Source of the DNA: Ceriagrion tenellum
Taxonomy: Eukaryota; Arthropoda; Insecta; Odonata; Coenagrionidae
Length of the DNA: 64,000 nucleotides
Direction of reading: 5' to 3'
NCBI GenBank assembly: GCA_963169105.1
Contig: OY720633.1
Span: 160,533,780-160,597,779 of the forward strand
The position numbers were made by a program, and so were the translations under genes. The notes under the pieces are model-generated. The model had not been told where the DNA came from. It searched no databases and saw nothing but the letters and a program-made list of their open reading frames with translations. Shown piece after piece: positions 11,201 to 24,600 of this stretch. Every line of letters begins with the position of its first letter. The first letter of the stretch is position 1.

Positions 11201-13569
11201 CCTTCTCCCCTTTATCACTCCCCAGGCTTCCCTCCTCGCCCTTCCGCCAGTTCGGCAACCTCATGCTTTTCCCGGCGAACGGAGGAATTTCAGGCGGCAA
11301 AAAACAGAGAGACTAAAGAGAAGAACAAAAATAACAAGGAGCCGAAAGTGAAATACAGTAAGTACTGTTTTGACGCGACTGATCGCAGGGCGAATTGGAA
11401 GATGGGAATTGTAACGCACCGAAAAGAGAAGAGAACTAAACTAACTATGGATACGCTGGATACTGCGGTGAGAATGTTTTAAATTTAATAACAAAACGTT
11501 TCGTTATACCCATTGAAAACGTCACCAGAGGTCTCTTTATTAATTTATTATTAAAAATTACTCTAAGCGGCAGAAAAGCCCTAAATCGATGGTAGTTGAC
11601 ATAACTATCGCTACGAAAACCTGCAAACAAAACTCGGTTAAATTGACATAAAAATGAGACAGTGCTAAGGAGACTGGTGTCATAGCAAGGATGAAACAAG
11701 AAAATAAAGTATTTGGATCCGAAATTAAGAGTGAAATACAGTGATAAATGATTAATTTACTTAAAGTTTCAGTAGATTGTGGAGGGTAGCGAATAGGATC
11801 TACAATGTCTCCCACAACTGGGATAGGGTTTTATGAGGGGAGTATGAAGTATAAAACAGTAATAATGTGAAATTCCACGCTATAGATAAAGAAAAATGCT
11901 AGAATTGCGAAATGTGGGTTTCCGTATCTTTGAGTTCTTTAGAGACGCCTAATGTTTGCATTGGAGATAACGGTAGTCCATAAAAGTGGCCAAATTTCTT
12001 CTAGAGCATCCGATCCATAAAGAATTACAGCATAAAATTTACGACTTTCTTTCAATAGTTGTGCTTTATCTAATCTTCACATATAACCATGAGGACCACA
12101 ATCCAGATCAAATTTACTTCCTAGGAAACAAAAAGACGCTGCAAATACTAGGCCACATGTTACATCCTTGGCTTTCATCGTGCTCGCTATTGTACCTCCC
12201 ATCCACCTTGAATCCCAGAAATAGAAACTGATAACAGAAAGAGTCTACGATCATCTCCCCGTTGTACAACACGGCTTCAACCCTGAAGAAAAATCATAGT
12301 TACAAAAGAATGGCCGTTGCCCTAAGGCAGTGAGGGTGATCGTCTCGTTAAGTGTTTCCACACTCAGTTTCTCCTTCACTTATTCTTTTCTATCCATCCT
12401 CTCGCAATTCCACCTCGACATGACTAAGAGGCAGGCTGTAAGCAACCCATTAATTGCGAAACGAGGCTTGCCAAGAGCGGTCATCCGCTCCTTATGGATG
12501 CGCCGCTGTGTTCAAACAAAGGATGCTACTTACCGTGGACGGTGCTCAGAAAGAAAGCGGATTCAAATGAAATACACGGAGAGGTTAATACGGTCAAAGT
12601 AAAAATATTTCAACCAACGATACTCCATATAGTTTCTTATTACGCCTGAATGATTAAGGTGTAGGAAATTTCCTCAAACACATGAGTAATCCGATTCCAA
12701 ACTATTCAAATGGAATTCGGATTAGAAATATCTGAGAAGATAAATTAGAAATAAAAAATCTTAAAAGCAAGAGAATAACGAGGAATAAGAGGAACTATAC
12801 TACACGACTTTTAAATTCACAGATCGGTTTCGATGCTGGAACCTTATCAGCCCGGCTACAATACATCTCTGATGAAAACATTGTAACTCTGATGATGGTG
12901 TGTCAACATCAAGCCCAATCAGTGTACATGAAATATTGCATTGAATTTAAAAATGTTCTTTATTCACAAGTCGGAATTTCACAGTTATTACGCCCATAAT
13001 CGCTAAGTATCCCAATAAAGAGACATTTAAAGCTGTTTTATTAAAGATTTACAGGTAAACAAAGCTGCTTACTACCAACAATCACTATTTCTTTGGGCGA
13101 TATGGACCTCTTTAATAAATTGAAACACTCGTTATTTTGTTGGAAAGTAATAATATACAGGTAATCCTATAATTATTCACTGAATCACCATCTCTGTGGC
13201 GTCTCGTTGATAATGAAAATTGGAAGAAAGAATAAAAGATCTGGAAATGGTGTCCTACATCATGCAGCACTTATAATTTATTTAATTTTTTTAAACTTTG
13301 AATAAAATTAAAATACACTTTTTCATTGGAAAAATGATTTCAGCTACAGCTACAAAATTACGTCACTGCTCACTGGATACTGAAAAGTTTGCTTTTCTCA
13401 TGGGTAGTCATTGGGTTGTAAGGACCTTGGTAAAATTCATCAAAATAAATGCGCCTAGCAGTAAACACGCCAGTAATTATAAAGCAAAGGCATTGAGGCA
13501 GTTTTCACAGCGGTAGATTAAGATTTTTGACACACTAGCTTCTATTGTTAGACCACCAAGGCAAACAAT
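8223..13569. other. unassigned AT-rich sequence with a GC-richer patch
   Basis: No gene is recognised in this 5.3-kb stretch. A GC-richer patch at about 11090-11350 holds overlapping frames of 81-106 residues on both strands with low-complexity, Arg/Pro-rich translations and no domain. A 90-residue frame at 12330-12602 is also unrecognised. A GATCGGTTTCGATG string near 12821 and CTGATGATGG near 12892 recall repeat-end motifs but no arms were found. Confidence 0.4.
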
Positions 13570-13690
13570 AAGACAAAATTATATTGTCAGCTAATATGAC
13601 AAACACAACATCCATGCTCCAGGTGGGATATGAACCCGAGACCAATCAGTTACCATTCCGGCGCGCCAAAAAACAGGCCACTGCAGTCGA
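13570..13690 (-). mobile_element. tRNA-derived SINE, family A copy (degenerate)
   Basis: On the minus strand there is a degenerate head, a B-box-like CGGGTTCATATCCC at about 13626-13640, then CACCTGGAGCATGGATGTTG. The body motif CATGGATGTTTGTG is shared with the family A SINE at 51381-51560. The head is strongly diverged and both ends are uncertain. Confidence 0.6.
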
Positions 13691-13864
13691 TGGCAGCATC
13701 CGACAGAGGCTTGGCATTAAAAGTGACCAACATACAACCTCAGGAACACAGGAGGGCAAGCACACAGTCACACAAGATAAGCGACAGTACAAATATTTAA
13801 CCTCTCACCTTGAAACCTTTAAACTGTTGAAATACATATCCAGATGCCTTGCTGGGGTAAAACT

Positions 13865-15330
13865 GTAAAGTTCCCAGGGGACCCCCGTCGGGTCCCGTCA
13901 CGGCCACCCCCGGAGTGATGGGCGTCCTTGGCCCAGGGGTGGCCATCGGGAAACTGATAAATGAAGTGGGCCGGCCGCCGCCAGCGGAGGGCCCGCCCCC
14001 GCCTCCGGCGACTCCCGGGGGAATCTGCACCCTAAGTCTGGTCCTTCTAGGCAGAGGGGGTACAGAGTCCGCCCCGCCCTCCATCTCTCCGTCGGCACTC
14101 GCCAGATACAACTACCGGAGTTAAGAGGGTCTATGAGACTGTCTCAATGAAGGTCCTCGTTGCCCTCCACCCTGCCTAACCCGAATCTTCCTCGGTCCCT
14201 CTCCTCGGCACGGTAACAACACTCCCTTGGGCACTCCACACACGGCAAAAGAGGGAAATCGCACCGAGGATTCCCCGAGAGGGACGTCCAGCTTTCCTGA
14301 AGACTTGAAAGACTCCGGATGGTCTCTTCGCCGCCTCTTTCCTTTCTTCGGGTAGCCTATGTAGGGATCTTTTTCTCCATTCACCTTTTTTCAGCCCGTG
14401 AAGTTGATTCCCATTTGGCTAGCATTCACAGGAATGTCCGCCGGAGTGAATCACAAAAAATTCACGGCCGAGGCGGGTCGAATCGATCTGAACTCTTGTA
14501 CCTCTCGTCGCGTTTTAATCGGAGAAGGCGAGGCATACGAAGAGAAGACCCGTGCCTTCAGGAGGGAGATGCGAACGGTGGAGGAGGCGAGGTCGGGACG
14601 ACGAAACCCAGGCCACCAGTCCTCCTGAAGTCCTGCGCGGAACACACTGCACACACTCCGAGGGGTTTTCCCCTCACGTCACTCTCCACGAACGCACACC
14701 GCCTCATACGAGGGGGTCTCCGGACAGCACACCTCAGCCCGCGGGTGCTATTACGAAGTCCCTCAGGGAAGGAAGGTGAGCCCGAGGGAGATCGCCTCTC
14801 GTCTTCTATTGCCTCGCGACTAGGAGGACCGTGGCGGCACCGCACTAAACCCGACGGCCGTGGCAACCGTAGGGCGTCTGAAGCGCCCATCTCACGCCCC
14901 CGCGGCCTCCCCACTATCCCTAGGAAGAGAGGGGGCGGGGATGGAGAGAGAGAGTGGGGGGTAAAGGGGATCCTCCCTCTCCCCCATCCCTCCTTCGCCC
15001 ACCTCCTCCTCCTCACTCGAAGAGTTCCGAGGAGAGCCGAGCGACGCCAACCCAGTCGTGCCCTGCCTAAAATGCCGCCGTGACCCCACCCCTACTTTCT
15101 CCCTCCCCTCCTCTCGCTCCCACGACCCCCAAGACGACTTGCCCCCTTCCCCGCCCACGCACCAACTTCCCCTCCCTTCTCACTCCTCCTTACGCACGTT
15201 TCCCCTCACCACCACGATCTTCCACTCCTGCAACCCCCCCACCTTACCCCCTCTCCACATGCGAGGTATATCACACATACACCCGCCCTCTCACTCTCTC
15301 CTCCCACTGAGTCACGCCGAAACCCAATTT
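13865..15330. other. GC- and CpG-rich island, role unknown
   Basis: Base composition changes sharply at about 13865, from AT-rich to strongly GC-rich with very frequent CpG, and falls back at about 15330. Because stop codons are rare in GC-rich DNA, long overlapping frames appear on both strands, the longest being 254 residues at 14319-15083 (+) and 152 residues at 14558-15016 (-). Their translations are Arg/Pro/Ser/Gly-rich and low in complexity, with no motif I recognise. The last 250 bases are polypyrimidine on the plus strand. It could be a promoter or CpG island with a first exon, part of an unknown GC-rich repeat, or transferred DNA. No splice pattern, TATA box or family motif decides between these. 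Confidence 0.6.
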
Positions 15331-18300
15331 CCACAATTTTTTTATTCTACACTTCCACCGAACTATGGACTTCCCTCTGCCACGTCCCTTTTATTGGATG
15401 AATACTTTACTATTATCGTTGGCAATATATATAACAATCCCTCTCCATACATATTTCATCATTAAATGCAATTTAGCAGTTATCTTCAGGAAAAAAAGAT
15501 CCCACCAATTTAGTAAAGAATGACAGGCATGAGAAGCTTACTCCATTTCTGCCTTCAGTAGACTTAGGAAATAGGAAGTTGGACTTAATGAAATGATCGC
15601 TACCAGCATGTACAAAGTGTCCCATATATACTATCCACTATGAGTGTCAAAAAGTTTCCTTGGGAAACTTCATAGAGAGCAGCATGTTTACGTAGTGACG
15701 AGGTCTAAACCATAATTTAGAAAAAGAAATCCACCAAATATTAGAAATATTACGGGGGTTCAGCATTTTGAGTGGGTAGTCATGTAGTTTAAATCTTAAT
15801 TTCTTCGATTCAAGGAAGACCGGTTCTTTATTTTCACCCTTATTGATACCTCCGCCTGAGGAACAAGGTAAAGAGACACCAGACGTGAAAGTTGCTCCAA
15901 TCTGGTCACGATTTCGGGAGAAAATCTTTAAATTTATAAGGATATAAAAAGCGTATGTAAACTATTATAGACTGATCAAGTCCATATTATGATCACAAAA
16001 TCTGTAAATGAAAGCAAATTATACGTCACACAAAGTATGATGACAGCAATAATTAACCATGTAATCACAGAAACATTGGTCTCCAGTGATGACAAGAATT
16101 TTTTAATTAAACAACTGCATATTAATATTAGATTTCCGAGGAAAGGAGGTATGTTACTACTGTGCATTTGTCATGAAATTTTATCTTCTTCTTTAAGGTC
16201 AAGGGGGGATAAGATATAACGAAAAGTGTACACACGTGTAGCAGCATAGGCCACGATTCTCATCAAGGTTATAACATTTCCTCCTATCACGTTCTTGACT
16301 TCAGTGTACCCAGAATTAATCTCACAACTCAGGGTAAAATAGGTTGATTTGAGACCATTTACCGCTCTGCCCACGTAGCAGGTAAAAGTATTTGCAACAA
16401 CCAGCAAAAACTGAATATTACGAAGAATAATTCACTCACTCGTGGATTTTATTATGAAAACACCCACTTCAGTTTTTTGAGCACACAACTTTTGAGCTCT
16501 ACTCTTTAGGGAGACGCACAAAAAACCTTCGCCAAGCCGAGTATTTCCACTTTTCACTTTCAAGGATTTTTGGATTTGCTATCACTCAAGTCAAATAAAA
16601 TGTAGCCATCATTTAAACAATAAAGCTTAATGACTGAGAGATCAGTATCAGGAATAATTCAGAATGCCTGATTAACTGTGAACTGTGTTCGTATCTATTT
16701 CTAATTTTAGCAGCGGAATCAGTGATAAAGACAGATAGCGGGTGATACAACGCAGCACCTATCGCTTGAGAATAACATTTTTTTCACGAAAAGGAGCGAG
16801 TAGGAACGGAAGCCAATTCTTGACCCGAAAGAGTAAAATTTTGGCCGACTTATGCATCGCATATTTTCCTCTATGGCTATGAAAAATAGAGAATAAGAAT
16901 AGGGAAAAGAAGAGGCGTCGGAACAATGGTGGAAGCAAAGAATGATGAATATTAATGGATGGTTGGAGCAAAAAATAGAGAGGGCGAAGATATAACTCGA
17001 CGGAAGACTCATGAGTAAAACTAATGGACCAACCTTAGACACGGTATCACGCAAAAGGTCCCAATAAGAAGGAACATTAGGGGATAAGCAAACGGAGCAG
17101 AACTACAGACGAATTATGAGATGAATAGTCGCAAGATTTCCACCCCAAGGGTCGGTAAAGGAAAGAATAATGGAACCTGTAAAAAATAAATCGGCAGCTC
17201 AATCCTGGAAGTGAAAAATCCCGGTTATAAAGACACATAACGAAGATATACGCACTTTACACAAGATTTTTTCCATGGTACATCGTGTACTTCTTAAGAG
17301 GGGATGGAAAATAAACCTCAAGGTTCCCTTAATTATAGAAGACTATAAGTCGGGTTTAAAGAAGCCAGAGTCGACGAGAACCACAGAGAAATTTCTGAGC
17401 ATCCTTAAGAATTCTCAGTCTGGCAGCACAGAAATATTTTGACGTGAAATATTTAATAAATCGGGGGAAATGGGTGATTCGGGCTGGCTGCGATGCAAGA
17501 TATAGTGAACACCAAATATCTCAGATGCCTAGTTGCCGGTTGCCTCCACAAATATCCAACATCCGAAATATTTCTTCAAATCGCAAGAGTTTTAGAGGTA
17601 ATAGGATAGGCCAGACAAAATGAAATAGAGCAAAAACATCGCATTTATGTAAGCTGAAAAATGATAGAATTAAGCTTTGAATAATTGTTGAATTTCCACA
17701 TTTAAGGAATAATATCCCCAAAATAAGAAAGTGAATGCTTGTAGAAGAGTGAACAATCACTCCGACTCACATGAAAATGTATAAAGAAAGTAAACATCCA
17801 AAATCATGCCGCGGACACAACCTGATAATATTTTTTCAAATTCCAATGCACATCATTCAACGGGACATCACATAATACTAACAAATATGTTCAAATATAA
17901 AGTACAATTCATTCCCTTATGTTTTACACCTCCGTCAAAATTTATGATTTCATGACTAAACCAATCCTCGAATCTGGTGATTCGGAGGAAGGATTATGTT
18001 ACACCGTGCTATCCGTATTTCACAGTTGGCAGTATCCTCATCTCTCCCTCCTCCCTCCCCGTCCCCTCTGGGTTTCCCTTCCCTCGTAGCAAGCCATCAC
18101 CGCCGCTGCAGGCCAAGGAACCCGCGTCGACGCACTTGCGAGCGATAATTTACTCCTGTGACAGCCTAGCCCGAGTGTGAAAATGATTAGACTCGCACTC
18201 TGGAATTACACATTGGATTGTCGAAAATTTCAATCCCGGAAAGAAGTACATTCTCTTTTTAAAAACGAATCGCTATTTTAAAGAAATTGACGCGGTGATT

Positions 18301-19079
18301 TTAGAGGCAGGGCCATTATCATAGGTTCCATTCCCATAGAGAAAAAATTTCTCGGACTTAGACATTTTTAAACTCCTTCTAAACACATTTATTCACGAAA
18401 GAAACACGTGCACACTTGTCAAATCATTTTGCAAAACTTGAACATCACTTACAAGGAAAAAAATGAAAAGAGTATGCATACGATAGATATATACTTGCAT
18501 TATTAGAGGAAAATTCGACTTAGGGCATTCTTAAAACCAATGGGGAGTCAATATTGACCAAATTCATTACTTTCTTCCACTTATATGTACAGAGAAGAGC
18601 ACTAATTTACATAAAGTTCCATCCTCGCGCAATCGTGAGCAGCTTCAACTCAGTTAAGAGTCTGAATAGGGTAACATAGGGAGAGGACAAAACAAGACAT
18701 GTACAGGTAGTCGAAAAGGGATTGCATCAGTATAGGAGTCCTCACCATTAATACTGCTGTTTCAGTGTCCAACGGCAAAGGTAGTCTATCATATATGTGT
18801 TGCCTGAGAACCACCGCACAAATTAATGGAAATTCTGCAAGCGATCAGGTGAAATTTAAAGTTCACGTGTTGGTAATTATTTGAATGTATGTTCTTTTGC
18901 TACCAAGTATACTTTTTGTTATTTGGAAACAACGTTTATCCAGTTTTCTGAGGTCTATCACCTAAAAGACTTGTATATATACACAATGGCGCCACTTTCA
19001 AATGGACCTAGGTATAACTTCTGGTTTTTAAATTCATGCGTACAAACATTACCCTCTCAGGGTAGACTACATCAATGAA
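15331..19079. other. unassigned AT-rich sequence
   Basis: I recognise no gene or repeat family. The longest frame (111 residues, minus, 16719-17054) is hydrophobic and without motif. A minor C-rich patch lies at 18030-18120. Confidence 0.4.
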
Positions 19080-20860
19080 ATTACCATTAGCCTTAAACAA
19101 ACTGGCTTCCCTTTGATCAACTCCTCCATAATGCCCATTCCTTTCAAACTACTTTCGCTGCTCTTACCTTACTGTATTGCTACATATACGCTAAACTTTT
19201 CTAAATAATTATAATATTCCTCTTCTTAGAGTGTCTCCTACTACAGTCACCGATGACTTAATCCGTCAACCCCTTACTCTAACACCATTCACTCTACTGT
19301 CACGTATTTATTTCATTATTCGAATCCCTAGCCTTCTCTCGGAATGGTCAAACCAACAAAGCACACTCCTATGCATATCCATAAATGGAGCGTTTAACCT
19401 AGTTTTTCATGTCCCACTCATTCCTAACCCTATCCACTCCACTTTTGCCACAAACGCGCATCAGGTACTCCCTGCCTCCTACATATAGCTAACTCCAATG
19501 GTTACTCTGACTGACCCAGGTTTCGCTTCCGTATGAACAACACTTTGGCACCTTGCGATTTTTGCATCCCTGGACGAGCAGTCATCGATAGATATGCTCC
19601 TCTCACTACCAACGATTTTCCTACCGGCATTTGTATTTATCCTCATGTATGTATTTGTACTCATATTCTATTCATCTAACCTTCCTATTATAGCAAACAA
19701 TCAGCCAGGATACAAATATCGTCGGATTGTTCAACTCCTTCATTATTCACCCTCAAATCCATTCTCATTGTTGCTTCACAGAAGTCATCTAGGAGCCCCT
19801 ATAATTCCAGTGGCCTCTAAAACAGCACCGCTGCATCATATGCGTAAAACATAACTCAGAAATGTATATCGTCAACTATTCCAACGGCGTTATCCCCACA
19901 TGCATATCTGGTGCATTTATCCAAAATACGTTGAAAGGTCACGGTCATAAAACTCATCCCTCTTCACATCATTTCATTCCCAAGCAGTATTTCAAGGCCA
20001 CATTAACTCTAAAATTTTCCTTACCATTATTATGCATTGTATTCATAACGTTCAATTGCTGCTCATTTATTCCATAATCCTTCAAAACCTTCCGCAGCTT
20101 ATTTCCATTTACCCAATCACATGCCTTTTCTTCATCCAAAAATGTACAATATACACATACTTCCTTTCGAACATCCCCATACATTCCTCTATCACTTGCA
20201 CAAGTGTTAACAGCTGATAATAATAAACCGGCATGAGCCCAATCTGTACCCACCATATTCTGTCAATAGTAATTTTCCGCACTCTTGCCATTATTATTAC
20301 ACACTAAATTTTCCTAGAATCCTCGTCAAATTAATTACTCTATCATTTTTACATTCGGTCTTCCCGCCCTTCTCTTAGTATAATGGAACTAGTATCGCAT
20401 TCTCTCATTCCAATGTGACAACAGAAGCTTTTAAACATATTTTGAATATCTTGAGATATTAAAAAAATATATATTTTAATAATGTAATTCACACAAGCGA
20501 ACTATGAGTAATTAACGCCCACAGTTCACTTACATATTTGCCAATAACGCTATTAACCTCTCCATTTTTCAAAATTCACACAGCCATTACAAACTCATTC
20601 TCACTTATTTCCTTTCTCTCACTAAATTTCTCGTATACTAGTAGGTTCATCCTAATTTCCTTGAATTGTTCAATTATGCAAAACACTCCCTCCAACAGTC
20701 CTTGACGTTTTTCTCGTCCCACACGATCTCACCACTTAATCTAGTCTTTATGGGAACCACTACCCTGGCCTAGCATTTCCCTTTCCGCCGATTTTAGAAA
20801 AAAACTTTTTTATTGTCTTCAGATTCACTCTGCATTTGACTAGCCTCATTGGTTCGCCTT
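19080..20860 (-). mobile_element. non-LTR retrotransposon RT relic
   Basis: Read on the minus strand from about 20860 downward, broken frames give successive pieces of an endonuclease/RT-type LINE. These are a linker (TIKKFFSKIGGKGN near 20800), fingers (KTECKNDRVINLTRILGKF, 20297-20365), and a palm frame at 19969-20256 with FLDEEKACDWVN and YGINEQQLNV. The catalytic box at 19835-19846 reads YAYD where active enzymes have YADD. The C-terminal part follows (YGSETW-like piece near 19530, LMRVCGKSGVDRVRNEW at 19410-19470, VNGVRVRG near 19275). Numerous stops and frameshifts show it is long dead. The motif style differs from the RTE family at 875-3003. Both ends are approximate. Confidence 0.75.
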
Positions 20861-21066
20861 CTTTCCTATCTCTCTTTCATAACGATTTTGTCTTCATTCT
20901 CCATCTCTCTGTTTTCATCACAGGCCCAACCCTATGCCTACAGCTTCCGCCGCCCATCGCGACCTCGACCGCCCAAGGCAATTCTTTGATTTATCATGAA
21001 AGCTTCCGCGGAGTGGTCTTGAATCCTGATGGCTTTCGGGATGACTTCCGCGTGGTGTCAAAAATG

Positions 21067-21114
21067 CAATCTTTAGCAATCTTCTGATGACAATCTTTAG
21101 CAATCTTTAAATGA
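21067..21114. repeat. two-copy 24-bp tandem repeat
   Basis: Two adjacent 24-base units (21067-21090 and 21091-21114), both starting CAATCTTTAGCAATCTT, differ at only two positions. No associated gene is seen. Confidence 0.85.
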
Positions 21115-23755
21115 CAAGAGATAGTGAAGCATAGCAATAGCCTTGGGCCCGCTTACACTCATCGAATCAGACCTCAGAATCAAGTTCAGACACATTCTAA
21201 AAGGTCTATTTGAGAGACAGCATACTATTACCCGCGACCCATCACTAAGATTTATATGTGGTGCACTGATACACCGGGACGCTTCAATTTCTCAAACTAT
21301 CTTAAGTTCATTTGGCAATGGACACTGTGATTAAATAATGGCAAAACAAACGTTAATGAGAGTAATTTATCTTCAACGATGGCCGAAAGAGAAATTTCAA
21401 AGCATCAAAAAGAACTAAACAATATACTTAATAACCATTCGTCTGATATTTACGGACTGGCGAGGAATTTCAGCTGGTGGAGCGCTCGGCTTACTTTACT
21501 ACTACTCTGCTCGGGTATTATTTAGGTCTCAGAGAAGCAATAAAAACTACCCCGTAGAGACCCATTGCCATACGACTTTATGGCCACCAGGTGTTCATCA
21601 TGATACATTCACAGGTGTAGCAAGGAAAGAACACCAACCAAGAATACGTGAATTTTACGCGCCAATAGCTTTACGACTTGTTGAAATCAATACTCACCTT
21701 TCAAGTGGGCTGTATGGTGATTCCAGTGATAGCAAGAGAAAAAATAATAACATTGAGGAAACATTGTAGGCTTAAGCAGGACAAATATAAAAAAAGTAGC
21801 TGATTTTAGTGCTTTTCCTATTTAGTACCTCATTTAATTACAAAATGCAGGAAGAAAGATTATCCCCCTCAATTAAATATTTAATAATTAGAGTTTAAAA
21901 GACCTCACAACTGGGGATCTCCCAGCGACTTACTTAATGATAGGCAGATGCAGTTTCAAAGCATCTCAAGACGACAATCACCCACACATTTGGTGCATAA
22001 ACGTGGGTAGTAATCTTCAGGTTTCACACTTCCAAATTTAAACTTCTTGATAATAATTTCAAGTAAAAAGTTAGTGATCAAAGATCTTATGTGTTCCAGC
22101 GTGCCTGGAGAATAAAGGTCTCACCGGGTTAGCAACCCGGAGTAATACCCGAGCGATCTTTATTCAAGAAGTGAATGAATGGAAAAATATATAAAATTCG
22201 CAGAGGCGAAGGCGAAAATAGCAGAGGAGAGGGAGGGTAAAGAAGTTATACAAAGAACGTAGCCGCAACACTTCAGCCATAGCATTTAAGACACAAGGAT
22301 TTCCTTACGGCAGTCAATCTCCAATTCTGACGTACGCCGTAAGATTGAAATGGATATACAAGGCAAATGAATATCGAAGTTTTGTCTGTGTGGCGTAGCA
22401 TTATACGCCAATTTTAAGAAAACGTTTAGGGAATAGTTCATGAAAATGTCACTGTAGTGGTTAAATTTCAATTCGCCTCTAATGGCAAAATGCTTCTGCA
22501 AAAGCATTGGGGCGTGACTGACACCGGCAGATGTAATGATGCGCTTTGATTGGCTGCAATTTCGCCTGAAGCCGAGAGCAGTAAATATGGGACATGATCA
22601 TCTTCCTCGCGGCACCTTACGCCCCACTAACGGATTAAGTGTTACGGCTTACGTCCAATGGCGTGTAAGAAAAAAAACCCACAAGGCATACCCGGATGAC
22701 TGTCACCTGTTTCGGCAGTTTCCGAGGCCGCCGGGACTTGCCCTCCTGCAAGAGGCCCTCGAGAGTCTCCTCCACATCCAAACTTGGCCGCACTTGATGA
22801 TCCCCATCCATGCCGTCCCACGCGCCTTTGGTGGCCGTTTATTCATTCAAACTCAAATGACACTCCGCAGGCAAAAATCAAAGGGAATGTCGAAGCTGCA
22901 GCAAAAAGGAAAGCGTCAAAATAAGAATACATGGAAATCATTTTGCAAATAACATCAACACATTTGGACAGGGAATATCTCTTCAAAACGGCAAATTCGA
23001 TAAAATTGGAATGAATAACAGTTCCTTATCCAAATGCTACCAAGAGCTTAGGACATACGAGGAAAATTACGAGACAATACGGAGAATAAATGCTTTCACA
23101 GAGCATGATAATCTACTATGAACAAAAAGTTCCAACGTGATTAGAACGCAGAGAAAACGAGTTTTTGTACACAAAAAGTTAACTAAATCTCTTTTATTCT
23201 AGAAATATTAGCATAAAATTTATCAAACTTTGTGTAGTGATTTGAATAGATATACTGCCATCTCGGGAGCCCAGTTTCGAAAGTCGGAGGCGTCGGCGAT
23301 TTTTTTTAGTGTAACACCGATCCCTACTTGGGTACTAGGAAGAGAACACGCTTAGCGCTCCTTCCGTTGGATAGTGTGTTGAACGGAGTACCTCTTGGCA
23401 CTTTTCGTCAAGATTGGGTCAATTTCGATGAAGGGCTTCTTTCCATCCTTTTTCCAATCCCCAAAAATACTTCACTCACGAACATGCCTTTTCGTCCTTC
23501 ATGAGCCAAATAACCGGTAGTCAGTTCCCTCCACATACTTGCTGCCAATTAAGATAAAACTTTTGACAGAACGAGCATTTAAAACCACAACACAGATTTA
23601 AGGCGAACACCATAAATAAATACTTCTAACGGGATAATAGGCAATGTTTCCACTATCTTACAGCGGATTTATATAGAGTACCAGTTCACAACCAGAACAT
23701 TAAATTTCCGTCGTAAATATAGCAAATAGCTACCAAAATCCTTCTACTAACTTAA
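21115..23755. other. unassigned sequence with tRNA-like scraps
   Basis: No gene is recognised. At 21476-21545 a D-arm-like string (GCTGGTGGAGCGCTCGG) precedes CTCGGGTATTATT. At 22107-22160 the minus strand has CTCGGGTATTACT next to a CCGGGTT/AACCCGG hairpin and outer ATAAAG/CTTTAT arms. They may be decayed heads of one SINE type lying in opposite orientations. A 138-residue plus frame (22536-22952) shows no domain. Confidence 0.35.
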
Positions 23756-24020
23756 GTTTTTACTGTCCATAGAACGCAAAGAGGAAAGAAGAACCAGATG
23801 GATTGGACACAACCTGAGACACAATGGGTTTGTGAAGCACATATTGAAAGGCAAAATAGGGAGGAAAGTCCCAGAGGAAGACTCAGGAATAAGTTCATGG
23901 ACCAAATAAAGAGGAAAATACATAGGAAGAGGTACCAAGAGGTAAGGGAGCTAGTATTAGTTAGGGAAGGGTGGAGGGATGCAGTCATCCAATATTAGGA
24001 TTGCACAACCAATGATTATG
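23756..24020 (+). mobile_element. 3' end of an RTE-like LINE (same family as 875-3003)
   Basis: A 66-residue frame (23798-23998) encodes the C-terminus of the RTE family: TQWVCEAHIERQ, RGRLRNKFMDQIKRKIHRK, then REGWRDAVIQY. The corresponding part of the 0.9-kb copy (about 2790-2985) reads closely the same, including the 3' sequence GGATTG followed by AACCAATGA. Everything upstream of the last ~80 codons is absent, as expected of 5' truncation during target-primed reverse transcription. The segment upstream gives TVHRTQRGKKNQMDW and joins unrelated sequence. Confidence 0.82.
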
Positions 24021-24460
24021 AGAACGCAAAATTCACATTGGCGCAGTAACCTGAGGATATTGGCATTAATAATAAACAGGATTTCTACTTCTTCTGAGAA
24101 TGGTATAGAAGTGCAGAGGATATAAGTCTAAAGCCTAAGTATCATGTTATGAAGAAAAGTCAAAAATACCCTCATTAAATTAAGCTGCCTCAGAACGCAT
24201 AGTTCTACCAATGTTCATTCGAATAAATATTCGTATATTATACGAGAAAAAAATACCTACTTAGAATCGATAATTTTACAAAAAAACACAGGGTAAAATG
24301 TATCAAAACTTGTAAAAATATTCAATTTATTCACACAAACAATGTCAACCGAGTTTTTCCTTTATGTGCATCTTTCCTATTCAAGATACTCATCATATGT
24401 GTAGACTGATGAAATCACCAGATGCCTCGGTGATTTAAGGCGTGACTTCGTGGAAATTAA

Positions 24461-24600
24461 TCATGATGCAAAGTAAAAACTTGGTATTTTTTTCCAGTTT
24501 ATTTTATAGAGTACCTGAAGATGACGCCTTTGCGTGGAAATTAGTAGTACCGTATAACATTAAATTGTGGAAAAATACCAAGTGTTCCCTTTGCATCATC
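24461..24600. repeat. palindromic repeat 2, with CCTGAAGATG core
   Basis: The left arm (about 24461-24514) and right arm (about 24548-24600) are imperfect reverse complements; shared blocks are GATGCAAAG, ACTTGGTATTTTT and a looser AT-rich inner part. Between them is GTACCTGAAGATGACGCC and GCGTGGAAATTAG. A second CGTGGAAATTA lies just outside the left arm (24448-24459). The layout parallels the palindromes at 7082-7280 and 48026-48143. Confidence 0.7.

Noticed and set aside
12800..12990. Possible fourth palindrome of the CCTGAAGATG type (GATCGGTTTCGATG and CTGATGATGG present)
   Set aside because: Only an 11-base weak arm match (TTTTAAATTC) was found, not enough to call a palindrome.
14319..15083. 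254-residue plus-strand frame in the GC-rich island, the longest in the window
   Set aside because: Low-complexity Arg/Pro/Ser translation, with long frames on the opposite strand too; the absence of stops is explained by base composition. No family motif or start context supports a gene.
20836..21087. Possible exon (PDGFRDDFRVV frame after a CATCACAG acceptor-like string)
   Set aside because: No donor site, reading-frame partner or domain; the frame ends in the tandem repeat at 21067.
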